Below, one piece after another: positions 36,766 to 44,730 of a stretch of 64,000 nt of DNA. The number at the start of each line of letters is the position of its first letter. The stretch's first letter is position 1. The translations under genes and the position numbers were made by a program. Source of the stretch: CBDCFV01 sp965216425 (GTDB lineage: Bacteria; Chloroflexota; Dehalococcoidia; Lucifugimonadales; UBA3495); contig CBDCFV010000006.1 in assembly GCA_965216425.1 (NCBI GenBank), positions 310,001-374,000 on the forward strand, written 5' to 3'. The notes beneath the pieces were generated by a model, which was given only the letters and a program-made list of their open reading frames with translations, ran no database searches and was not told the DNA's origin.

Positions 36766-37279
36766 TTGAGTTCGTTTTTTTGAGTATCTGGCGCACCGTC
36801 TCCAAGGAGATGCTCCCGGCCAACTCCATCTCCACCACCTTGTCCGCCAGCAGATGGAGCGTCCAGTTTACATGTCCTTCGGGCGGACTGCTGCACGCGA
36901 CGGCAACCAGGTGCGCTTCCTGCTTGCCGTCCAACTTGCGCTCCCGGCCCGGCCGTGGCTTGTCATTGATGGCGGCATCAAGTCCTTCCTCGACGAACCG
37001 CTTCCGCACTCTGGCAACGGTAGCGGCGTTGATCAAAAGCACGCCGGCTATCTCACCGTCCCGAAGTCCTTCATCTGCTTTGAGCAGCGCCAGCGCCCGC
37101 TTGACGGTGCGGACTGACGGCTTGCCCCGGTGGGAAACCTCATTGAGACGGGTGCGTTCGGATTCAGCCAGCTTGACTTTATACTTGATGGCAGCCATGT
37201 CTGGATACTCCCCCACAGAAAGATCATACCCAAGTATGACTGCCTTCTTATATTCTTACAAATCTATCTGGAAGTAGTA

Positions 37280-37491
37280 CTAGGAGGACGGCGCGCCGCT
37301 GCTAGAGACGCCAGAGGGAGCTTTCGGGGATGGGGTATTTTCCGTGACCCTATGAAGGGCCGCCAGAGTGTTTTCTCCCACCTCCGGCCACGGTGCGGTT
37401 CCGTTGGCTGGCCATGTTCCGGTGGGGCCTCCCCGATGGATGGGTTGCTACCAGTATATATATCCTTTGGGTTGCCGTCCCTCGACGAACG
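37280..37491. other. Gene-free interval 3' of bluB
   Basis: About 210 bp between IS630 copy c and the bluB stop. No supported gene, hairpin terminator or RNA was recognised. Confidence 0.5.
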
Positions 37492-38268
37492 TCATTGGCT
37501 GGGGTTGTCGTCCATACAATTCGCAGGCCAGTCTTGTTCCTGAAGGGCCTCCTGAAACTCCTGCCAATCTCCGCCTCCCAGAGAATTTTCCCAGCCTTCG
37601 TAGTGCACCAACTGGTCTAGGGGCAGGCGGTTGCGCCATCCGACGGTCTCCAGCAAGGGTTGGGGTGGAAACTCTACGGGATAGCCCAGGCAGAGGTAAG
37701 CCACCGGAAGGATGTGGGGTGGAATTCCCAGGATTTGGCGCAGCTGGGGCAGTTTGAGAATGCTCACCCAGCCCACGCCGATGCCTTCGCTGCGGGCGGC
37801 CAGCCAGAGGTTTTGCACAGCACAGCAGGTGGAGTAAACGTCGGTTTCCGGCATGGAGTTGCGCCCCAGCACCACCTCGGCGCGGGTGGGGTCGCAGGTA
37901 ACGCATAGGTTTACCGGGGTGTCCAGGATGCCTTCTAGCTTCAATGAAAGGTAGTGAGAGCGTCGGGGCTGGTCGAAGAAGCAGGCGGCGGCCTGGCGTT
38001 CCCGTTCAAACAGCTCCTTAACCTGCTTCCGGCGGGCCAGGTCCTGGATTAGGATGAAGTCCCAGGGCTGCATGAACCCTACGGAAGGTCCGTGGTGGGC
38101 AGCTTGAATCAGGCGGGCCAAGACCGAGTTGGGGATGGGGTCAGAGCGAAAGTTACGGATGTCGCGACGTTGGTGGATCGCCCGGTAAACGCCTCGGCGT
38201 TCCGCTGAGGGAAAGCCCTGATCTCCCTGGGTGATGGGGCTGGTCGGCGGTTGGATCAGTTGGCTCAT
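37492..38268 (-). CDS. bluB: 5,6-dimethylbenzimidazole synthase BluB
   Basis: A 258-residue nitroreductase-fold enzyme. BluB hallmarks are YRAIHQRRDIRNFRSDPIP, AAHHGPSVGFMQPWDF, YLSLKLEGILDTPVNLCVTCD, MPETDVYSTCCAVQNLWLAA and CLGYPVEFP. BluB uses reduced FMN and O2 to make the lower ligand of vitamin B12. Start chosen at ATG 38268 with GAGGAGAG upstream; the longer frame to 38340 would overlap the terminator U-tract. A cobalamin riboswitch and terminator lie upstream, so expression should fall when B12 is plentiful. It is the only non-transposition gene in the composite element. Confidence 0.92.
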   Translation of the reverse strand: MSQLIQPPTSPITQGDQGFPSAERRGVYRAIHQRRDIRNFRSDPIPNSVLARLIQAAHHGPSVGFMQPWDFILIQDLARRKQVKELFERERQAAACFFDQPRRSHYLSLKLEGILDTPVNLCVTCDPTRAEVVLGRNSMPETDVYSTCCAVQNLWLAARSEGIGVGWVSILKLPQLRQILGIPPHILPVAYLCLGYPVEFPPQPLLETVGWRNRLPLDQLVHYEGWENSLGGGDWQEFQEALQEQDWPANCMDDNPSQ

Positions 38269-38306
38269 GTTGGCACTCTCCTCACGGATTGAGAGTAGGA
38301 CTCGGC

Positions 38307-38328
38307 AACCGGCTACGCGTAGCCGGTT
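38307..38328. repeat. 22-bp perfect palindrome in the bluB leader
   Basis: AACCGGCTACG and its exact inverse meet at an ACGCGT centre, between the terminator and the bluB ribosome site. It could be a second leader hairpin or a protein site. Confidence 0.5.
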
Positions 38329-38364
38329 GAATAAAAACAACCCCCGTCCGGTGAAGGAGGGGGC
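38329..38364 (-). terminator. Riboswitch-linked rho-independent terminator
   Basis: On the minus strand, GCCCCCTCC, a loop, and GGACGGGGG are followed by TTGTTTTTATT. It lies between the cobalamin aptamer and bluB, the standard position of an attenuator. Confidence 0.8.
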
Positions 38365-38404
38365 TGATCATGAGCGAATACGCCCGCTCAATCCACGAAG
38401 CGGT

Positions 38405-38597
38405 TGACCCAGCACGGCAGGTCTCCTGACTCAAGGTTCATCGGCCTTCGCCATCTTCCCGTCCGGTGTTACCCTGGACAGTGGCTGCCTTGTGGCGGGA
38501 CGAAGGACTCCCCTAATACGATGGCAGGCCCGTGCCGGAGTTGCACAAGTTTCCCTGTTCTCCCCAATGTTGGGGCACCGCGCACTATTCTGTTTCC
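38405..38597 (-). ncRNA. Cobalamin riboswitch
   Basis: On the minus strand the aptamer shows GGGAAAC with AACTCCGGCACGGGCCTGCC, a GCCACTG segment, GGACGGGAAGATGG and the B12 box GTCAGGAGACCTGCC (38416-38430). These elements in this order define the AdoCbl-class aptamer. With the downstream terminator it would shut off bluB when cobalamin binds. Confidence 0.9.
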
Positions 38598-38603
38598 GCG
38601 GCC

Positions 38604-38632
38604 AAGGTATCACGCCGGTCGCGGGCGGTCAA
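38604..38632 (-). promoter_or_regulatory. Likely sigma70-type promoter of the bluB leader
   Basis: Minus-strand TTGACC and TACCTT are separated by 17 bp and lie just upstream of the aptamer. It is inside the composite element, so bluB brings its own promoter. Confidence 0.5.
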
Positions 38633-38708
38633 CCGCGGCTGGGCCCTTGGACAGTGTAGTCGATGTAGCAGGTCAGGAACAGAGTATCGTTGCTCTGCCC
38701 GTCCCTAG

Positions 38709-40127
38709 TATTACAGTCGCACATTTGATGCCAGGAGTTTTAGCCGGCGTTGGTAATGACAGCGCCGGGCTATAGCCTGATGCCGCCGTCTCCACCGGGA
38801 CCAGCCCAATACAAAATCCGCTTGGTGGGTGGGCGTCCATACCAGCCGGCAGAGCAACCGGCTTACCTCAGGCACCGTCAGCGGTATCAACTCCTCTTCA
38901 TCCAGGCAACCCCCTTTTCACCTGGTCCCACTTGGGCCGCCTGATGCCGGGTCGCTGCCAGAAAAGCCAAGGCCAGCATCGCCAAGGTGATGTGACGGTA
39001 CCAGCCGTCCCACCGGCGCACCTCGTATTGGTCCAGCCCCACCTGGCCTTTGGCTTCCTCAAAGCACTCCTCTATGGCCCACCGGGTTCCGGCCACCCTC
39101 ACCAGTTCCTCAAGAGTAGTACCGGCCGAACCGAAACACACGTAGTAGGCCAACTCCCCGGGTTTGGCGATGCTGCGCCGGGCCAGCAGCCAGTAGCCCT
39201 TGCCCGGTTCCTTCAGGGGCCTTATCTCCGCCCTGACCCAGTCGTAAACCCGGGGGCCCTTGGCACCGTCGCCCGCGCTCAGGCTTTGCCAGCTGGATTC
39301 ATCAACCATGGCCGCCAGGTGGTCCGCTCTCACTTGGCCGGGCCCCGATTCCTGCCAAGCCCACAGCTTCTCGTTGCTCTTGACGGCCAGTACATGGGGC
39401 AAGCCCCGCCGTTCCAGCCACATCCGCAGGTTGCGGTCGCTGCCGTAGATTACATCCCCGGTAACCCAGGAAAAGAGGACCCCCGATTCCAGCGCCCGCT
39501 CCAGCATCTCTTGGGCCAACCGGGGCTTGGTCTGAAAGGAGACCTCCTCCGGCACCCCGGCTTCCCGCCTCCGCTCCCCATCCTCAGCCCATACTTGGGG
39601 CAGGTACAGTTCCCGGTCCAGCAAGGTCCTTCCCTTGGTGCTGGCGTAGGCCAGGAATACCCCGGTCTGACAGTTCTCCACCCGCCCCGCCGTGCCGCTG
39701 TACTGCCGTTGCACCCCAACGGACTTGTTGCCTTTCTTCAGGAACCCGGTCTCGTCCACCACCAGGACTCCGTCGGCGTCGCCAAGATGCTCCATAACGT
39801 AGTCCCTGAGATCGTTGCGCACCAAGTTGGCGTCCCAACGGTAGCTGTACAGCAACCGCTGCACCCCGTCGGGAGTGGCGTCGCCCGCCTGCTCCGCCAG
39901 TTGCCAGCCGTTCTTGCGCTGGACCGGACTGACCAGTCCCCGCAGATAGTCCAGCACCCGCCGGCGCGGCTCCGGACGCCGGAACCGTCCGGCAATGCAG
40001 ACGTGAACCTGTTCAATTCCTTCGGCCCACCGGGCTACTTCCGCCAGTTCCTCCTCACATGCTGCCACCACCACACCTCCTCACTGGATAATGGCCTATT
40101 TCCCCTTGTTATTGTGCGACTGTAGTA
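38709..40127 (-). mobile_element. IS701-family element C
   Basis: A 1,419-bp element with ends TATTACAGTCGCAC and GTGCGACTGTAGTA, flanked by CTAG (38705-38708) and CTAA (40128-40131). It forms the right arm of the composite element. Confidence 0.82.
38711..40074 (-). pseudogene. IS701-family transposase (element C), C-terminal domain in another frame
   Basis: A 395-residue core part (40074 to 38887) with VLVVDETGFLKKGNKSVG (Asp), WVTGDVIYGSDRNLR (Asp) and TRWAIEECFEEAKGQVG (Glu). It stops at 38887 after AAAAGGGGG. The normal C-terminal tail (LIPLTVPEVSRLL, WSRWRRRHQAIARRCHYQRR) continues in the -1 frame to TAA at 38711-38713. The same kind of G-run break is seen in elements A and B. Possibly productive by slippage. 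Confidence 0.78.
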
Positions 40128-40225
40128 CTAAGGTCCTGAGCCTGCCTGAGCCGTGTCGTGAGTCCAGGTTATTGTGCGACTGTAGTACTAAGGTCCTGAG
40201 CCTGCCTGAGCCGTGTCGTGAGTCC
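40108..40225 (+). repeat. 60-bp-period tandem duplication at the element/integrase junction
   Basis: 58 identical bases at 40108-40165 and 40168-40225. Each unit consists of the last 20 bp of IS701 element C, the CTAA target and 34 bp of integrase coding sequence. The period of 60 keeps the integrase frame. Confidence 0.9.
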
Positions 40226-40882
40226 TCTGGTCAGATGCTCAGCGGCCTCTGGGCCGCTGAGCATCTTTCCGCGTTTGAGGGCAGCCCGTACTGGCTGCCT
40301 TCCTTTCTGGGTCTTTATACCGGGATGCGACCAGGCGAGATCCTGGGTCTTTCCTGGGATGACGTGGATCTGGCCGGTGGGACGGTTTCCGTGCGTCGCA
40401 GCCTAGATGTGAGGTACGGCTTCGATCTTGGTCCTCCAAAGACCCGAACCAGTGTGAGGAAAATTTCGGTGCCACCGGTGGTGGTGGAGGCTCTCCGTGA
40501 GCTAGGGGAGAGGAAGCCGGCCAATTTTTGGCTCTCGCAGAGAACGAAAGGTGCAGACGGCAGGTTAAAACTCGTTTCTGTACCGGTGCAGTTTAGTCAG
40601 GTGTGTGCTTTTCCGGATGGCCGAATTATGACGGCGCGTGTTTGGGGCGATGCTTTCCGCTCTACACTATGTGCCGCGGGGTTGAGGAAGATCCGGCCTC
40701 ATGACCTGCGGCATACCCACGCGTCTCTCCTGCTTCTGGGTGGCGTGCCGATGTACGTGGTATCGAGGAGGTTGGGGCACGCCAGCGTCTCGTTCACAGA
40801 CGCTAAGTATGCACACCTGCTGCCTGAAACTGATTCGGATGTGGCCTGCCGTTTTGCGGACATCCTCGAGATGTCGCGGTAG
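40128..40882 (+). pseudogene. Phage-type tyrosine integrase, catalytic part
   Basis: Catalytic residues are all present: GLYTGMRPGEILGL (Arg), HDLRHTHASLLLLGG (HxxR), RRLGHASVSFTDAKYAHL (Tyr). Joined to 33080-33467 at one CTAA copy, the frame is continuous. The linker between the core-binding and catalytic domains is then shorter than usual, so some sequence may have been deleted. The first 20 codons are a tandem duplicate. Confidence 0.78.
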
Positions 40883-40988
40883 TGGAGTCGTGTGGGCAAA
40901 ATGTGGGCATAGGCGGGTTTAGATGTGTCCGAGGGGTGTAAATCGTAGCTGGAACTAGGAGTGAAGAGGGTGTGTACCATCACTACAC

Positions 40989-41088
40989 GTTTCCATCGCT
41001 GAAAGGCGGTGGCCCCATTGAAGGCCATCGGCGGATCGGATCGGTCGACGGGTCTAAGAGGTTTACATCGCTGAAAGGCGGTGGCCCC
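40989..41088 (+). CRISPR. Two-repeat mini CRISPR (one spacer)
   Basis: Repeat 1 (40989-41024) starts GTTTCCATCGCTGAAAGGCG and ends with an ATTGAAGG-type 3' end. Repeat 2 (41061-41088) matches over 28 bp with one change and is degenerate at its 3' end, as terminal repeats often are. A 36-bp spacer (41025-41060) separates them; the period is 72. No cas genes are in the window. Confidence 0.6.
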
Positions 41089-41299
41089 CGGTTCTAGCAT
41101 GGCGGCATGGTCCTACGGCAGGCGTAGTTCTGGCTATGCTCACATTCGTCCCCTTATGACAGGGTTGGCCGGGCGGACGGCCCGGACCTGAGGGCGGTGT
41201 AGACCACCGTGCGCAGTCGTCTACGATTCCGTCCGTACCTTGTTTGTCAATGGCGCTGAGATATTGGGCCACTGGGGCGGCGTGATCGTGTACCACTGA
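41089..41299. other. Gene-free interval between the mini CRISPR and IS21
   Basis: About 210 bp without a supported gene. Further repeat copies were looked for and not found. Confidence 0.5.
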
Positions 41300-41376
41300 C
41301 GTGATGACTGACGGCAGTAAATTGGTCGGAGTGGGGACGTTAAAGGAGCAGGTAGAGACAGCGTTGACGGTGCGCC

Positions 41377-42159
41377 CTATTCTTCCTCGCGATCGTCTGG
41401 AGCTTGGGACGCGGCGTTCTCTCTGCTGCGCTTGAGCCTGTAGCTTTCGCCGTTCATCTCCAGGATGTGGACGTGGTGGGTGAGCCGGTCCAGCAGCGCG
41501 CCGGTGAGGCGTTCCGAGCCGAAGACCTCGGTCCACTCATCGAAGGGGAGGTTGGTGGTCACCATGACGGAGCCCCGCTCGTAGCGTTGGCTGAAGACCT
41601 CGAAGAGCAGTTCCGCGCCGGTTCTGGAAAGGGGGACGAAGCCCAGCTCGTCGATGATCAGCAGGTTGAGCCGGGCCAGTTGTTTCTGCAAGTTCAGCAG
41701 GCGCCTTTCGTCCCTGGCCTCCATCATCTCATGCACCAGACCGGCGGCGGTGGTGAAACCCACAGACATCCCGCGCTGGCAGGCGGCCAGCCCCAGCCCA
41801 AGGGCCACGTGAGTCTTGCCGGTGCCGCTGTTGCCGACGGCGATGACGTTCTCCCGGCGCTGGATGTATTCACACCGGGCCAGTTCCATCACCAGCGCCT
41901 TGTTCAGCGACGGGATTGCCGGGAAGTCGAGGGTGTCCAGACTCTTCACCGCGGGGAATCGGGCGGCGCGGATCCGCCGCTCCACCATGCGCTGGTGGCG
42001 GTCGATGAGCTCCAGTTCCGCGAGCCTGAGCAGGTACTGGGGATGATCCACACCCTCGGCGGCGCACTGGGCTGCCATCTTCCCGTACTCTCTCAGGAAG
42101 CTGGGCAGCTTCAGTTCTTTGAGATGGTGTTCCAATAGCAGCGTCGACCGGTCGTTCAT
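41377..42159 (-). CDS. istB: IS21 helper ATPase IstB
   Basis: A 260-residue IstB from ATG 42159 (MNDRSTLLLEHHL). Walker A is GNSGTGKTHVALGL, Walker B LLIIDELGFVPL, and sensor region VMVTTNLPFDEW. The C-terminal HVHILEMNGESYRLKRSRE is diagnostic. IstB loads target DNA and activates the IstA transposase. The start overlaps the end of istA by 4 bp, as usual. Confidence 0.93.
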   Translation of the reverse strand: MNDRSTLLLEHHLKELKLPSFLREYGKMAAQCAAEGVDHPQYLLRLAELELIDRHQRMVERRIRAARFPAVKSLDTLDFPAIPSLNKALVMELARCEYIQRRENVIAVGNSGTGKTHVALGLGLAACQRGMSVGFTTAAGLVHEMMEARDERRLLNLQKQLARLNLLIIDELGFVPLSRTGAELLFEVFSQRYERGSVMVTTNLPFDEWTEVFGSERLTGALLDRLTHHVHILEMNGESYRLKRSRENAASQAPDDREEE

Positions 42160-43656
42160 GCCGCCCTCCCTGTGAGGAGAGCCATGTAGTCTTGTGTGGA
42201 GGTGGTGCTGACCCTGACCCGGGGCAGGTAGGGATAGAGCTCCATATCCAGCCTGGGCGGCCGCCCCTCCAGCCAGCACAGCACCAAGTGCTTCACTGCG
42301 TCAAAGCTCAGCGACCCCAGGTGGATGGCATCTTTCACCGCTGCGTGCACCTCCTGCTGGGAGAAGGTCTCCAGCAGCCTGAGCACCTGTACGAACTCCC
42401 GCTTGCCCCGCCGTCCCATGCGGGACTCCAGCAGACGCCGCAGCGTCCCGAACTCATCGGGGAGTTCCCATCCCTGCAGCGGCGCGGCCTGGTCCAGGGC
42501 GCCCGGTCTTACGCTCCAAGAGCGGCAGGTAGTGGATGGGGTCGTAGACGAAGTCGTCCCGGTCGTATGATCTGGGATGGCTGGCGATGACCTCAGTTCC
42601 GCAGCTGATCACCACCTGGCCCACGTAGCCCCTTATCAGGACGTCCCGGTATCCGTAGGCCACCGGCACCGAGTAGTCGTTGGTCCTGTACCTTACCAAG
42701 GACAGCGAACTCACCCGGCCAGCCTGCTTGTCGCACGCGTCGTAGGCCACCGGCGGCAGGGGCAGCAGGGCGTCCAGGTCCCGCTCCATCCTCTGGCCGA
42801 TGGTCTCCGTGTGTCCCCTGAGCTGGGCGTCCATTCGTTCCAAGCAGCGCTGCTCCAGGCAGGCGTTCAGCGCATCAAAGCTTTCGAAGGACGGCACCGG
42901 CACCAGGAAGTTGCGGCGCATGTACCTCACCAGGCCTTCCACCTTGCCCTTGTCATTGCCCTTGCCGGGACGCCCGAACCGGTCCTCGAACAGGTAGTGG
43001 GACTGGAGCTCGGTGAAGGCGCGGGTGCGCTGGCGCCGGCCGTCGCCCAGGATCCGGGCAACAGCCAGCCTGGTGTTGTCGTAGAGGATGCTCTGGGGCA
43101 CTCCGCCCAGAAAGGCGAGGGCTGACACGTGGCCGTCCAGGAAGGCCCCGGTAGTCTCAGCCGGGTAGGCCTTGACGAAGCAGCCGTCGCTGTGGGGCAG
43201 GTCGATGACGAAGCAGTGGGCCTTCCGCTCCACGCCGCCGATGACCACCAGGGCCTCGCCGAAGTCGCACTGCGCGTGGCCCGGCGGGTGGGACAACGGC
43301 ACGAACATCTCCCTGGTCTGACGGCGATGCTCCCTGACGTAGTCCTTGACGGTGGTGTATCCGCCGTCGAACCCGTACTCGTCCCTGAGGCGCTCGAATA
43401 TCCGCTTGGCCGTGTGGCGCTGCTTCCTGGGGCGCGTGAGGTCATCCTCCAGGATCCGGTCGATGACGCCGGTGAAAGGCTCCAGCTTGGGCCTTCGAGG
43501 AGGAGTCTGTCGCCGGTAGCCCGGAGGCACGGAGTAGGTCAGCATCTTGCGCACCGTGTCCCGGTGCAGCCCAAACTCTCTGGAGACCTCCCGAATACTC
43601 TTGCCCTCCACCATCACCGCCCGGCGAACCCGTAGATATACGTCCACTCTGTACAT
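42156..43656 (-). pseudogene. istA: IS21 transposase IstA, frameshifted
   Basis: Starts MYRVDVYLRVRRAV at about 43656. It has the HTH ISREVSREFGLHRDTVRKML region, then the DDE integrase core HAQCDFGEALVV (Asp), QSILYDNTRLAV (Asp) and GNDKGKVEGLVRYMRR (Glu). At LERKTG near 42500 one extra G shifts the frame, and the C-terminal part (MGRRGKREFVQVLRLLETFS to TQDYMALLTGRAA) is in the next frame. The catalytic core is complete, so the lesion only affects the tail. Confidence 0.85.
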
Positions 43657-43773
43657 CCATCGCACCATCCAAGGGGTCGGATACAACCCTTATGGATGGC
43701 GGCGGGCGGTCCAATTTGCAACCGCCGTTTGTCAGAGATTACCCGCCCGCACGGGACAATTTACCTCCGCCGC

Positions 43774-44010
43774 TTACACTGGAACGGTGCCGTAGCTGAT
43801 TGTGCCTCCGATTCCCCTGCTTGTGCCCGTCGGGATCAGGTCCTGTGTGCTTATTCCCAGTATTCTCGCCCCGGCGGGCTGGATGAAGGTGTTGTCTGCG
43901 CCAGTGTCCAGCAGCAGCGCGGTCGCCTCCGGGACCGGCTGCAGGCCGGGGACCACCACGTAGGCCCGGACATACGGCCGGCCGGCAGGGTCGAAGTATC
44001 CCTCGATCAC
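43774..44010 (-). pseudogene. Retropepsin-like aspartyl protease, cut by IS21
   Basis: 78 residues with the protease triad LLLDTGADNTFIQP. It reads well up to GGTISYGTV and then ends at the IS21 right end, so roughly the last third of a typical 110-120-residue protein is missing. It overlaps the upstream gene by 4 bp and is probably its former partner. Confidence 0.65.
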
Positions 44011-44417
44011 AGAATCAACGCTCCTCCCTCCGGGTCGATGTACCGGACCAGGTATCCGTTCCTGTTGGTCTCGGACTCCCCGATCAGTTCAAACAGCCTT
44101 TCCAGGGCTTGTTCTTCGTCCTCTTCCGAGGAGTCCTCGGGCACTGGGACGTTGGCTATCATGCCGTCAGGCCCCATGGCGATCCAGTGCCGGGGGTACT
44201 GTTCCAAGATGCGGTCGTACTCCTTGTCCAGCTGGTCGTTGGCCAACCGCAGGCCGTCAAAGGCTGCCTGTACTGCCTTGGGTCCGCCAGCTTGGGCCAC
44301 TGCTTGCATGAAGTCGTCCTTGGTGAGGGCCTGGGCGGTCTTTTCCTCGTTCATCTTCCCCTCCGGTGGCTGGGAAGCCGGTCTAGGCTGCTTTTGTTTA
44401 TTCTGGTGTCGGGACAT
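44007..44417 (-). CDS. Small acidic protein, DUF5678-like
   Basis: A 136-residue protein. The central QYPRHWIAMGPDGMIANVPV with a following acidic patch and a final YLVRYIDPEGGALIL resembles short DUF5678-type proteins that are often encoded beside small aspartyl proteases. The N-terminus is basic and disordered; initiation at MNEEKTAQAL (about 44354) is possible. Function unknown. The 4-bp overlap with the protease gene indicates co-translation. Confidence 0.5.
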   Translation of the reverse strand: MSRHQNKQKQPRPASQPPEGKMNEEKTAQALTKDDFMQAVAQAGGPKAVQAAFDGLRLANDQLDKEYDRILEQYPRHWIAMGPDGMIANVPVPEDSSEEDEEQALERLFELIGESETNRNGYLVRYIDPEGGALIL

Positions 44418-44469
44418 GCAGCTCTTGCAATTATACAGAGCGAACCAGTACGCTCCTCGAGTTCATGAT

Positions 44470-44506
44470 GAGAAAGGCCCAGCTAGAGTTGGGTCTTTCT
44501 TCTCGG
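44470..44506. terminator. Hairpin between divergent minus-strand units
   Basis: AAAGGCCCA and TGGGTCTTT form a stem with one bulge, followed on the plus strand by CTTCTC. Together with the purine-rich other side it could work as a bidirectional terminator, for example for the helicase at 44731. Confidence 0.45.
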
Positions 44507-44730
44507 GGCGTTGCACAATGAATGGTTGTAATTCCTGTTCATTCTGCTGAATGTCTTTGAGTAGGTTAGTCGGGTGCCCGTTCGGTGGAGAGCGGCGCTG
44601 TAGGTCGTCTGCTTTTCTTTCAGGCTCCGCCTTCCCGCCTGGCATGCTCTTGAAGCGCCTTCTCCGCCTGTCTTGGTCCCGGCAGGCTACTTGGGGGGAT
44701 GTTCTCCTAGCTGTGTAGCAGTGACTTGAC

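Larger units (their letters stand above)
36009..37198 (-). pseudogene. IS630-family transposase (copy c) with three palindromic insertions
   Basis: Starts MAAIKYKVKLAESERTRL at 37198 after GGGGGAG. The HTH region has DGEIAGVLLINAATVARVRKRF. The A7 run CTCAAAAAAACG marks the frameshift site. The DDE domain shows VVCFDETSKQLV, LVLDNLNTH and WLNMAEIEFSVFS. Palindromic elements sit at 36740 (frame-breaking, net 23 bp), 36643 (in frame, net 24 bp, adding eight residues before LYHEEYD) and 36056 (net 25 bp, stopping translation early). The original C-terminus DARSKLKHIYP is still readable beyond the last one, ending at 36009. Confidence 0.82.
35855..37276 (-). mobile_element. IS630-family insertion (copy c)
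   Basis: About 1.42 kb with ends ATACTACAG and its near-inverse AAGTAGTAC, next to TA on both sides, containing an IS630 transposase on the minus strand. The AT-rich stretch 35860-36005 has no gene. Borders are approximate. Confidence 0.6.
33468..40127. mobile_element. IS701-bounded composite element carrying bluB
   Basis: A 6.66-kb block with IS701-type elements at both ends, CTAA immediately outside both outer ends (33464-33467 and 40128-40131) and CTAG inside. It separates two halves of one integrase gene in the same reading frame. Contents: IS701 (A), IS5, IS630 (c), bluB with riboswitch, IS701 (C). The two terminal elements are related but not identical, and movement as a unit is an inference. 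Confidence 0.6.
41300..43777 (-). mobile_element. IS21-family element
   Basis: istA and istB genes with ends containing GGCAGTAAATTG on the left and CAATTTACC-TCC on the right (imperfect inverted repeats). The right end falls exactly where the aspartyl-protease gene at 43774 is cut. The left border is approximate. Confidence 0.78.

Noticed and set aside
40131..40165. TGAGCCTGCC in the tandem junction repeat as a sixth palindromic element
   Set aside because: It shares only the AGCCTGCC head and lacks the C/G stem, so it was not counted with the 26-bp family.
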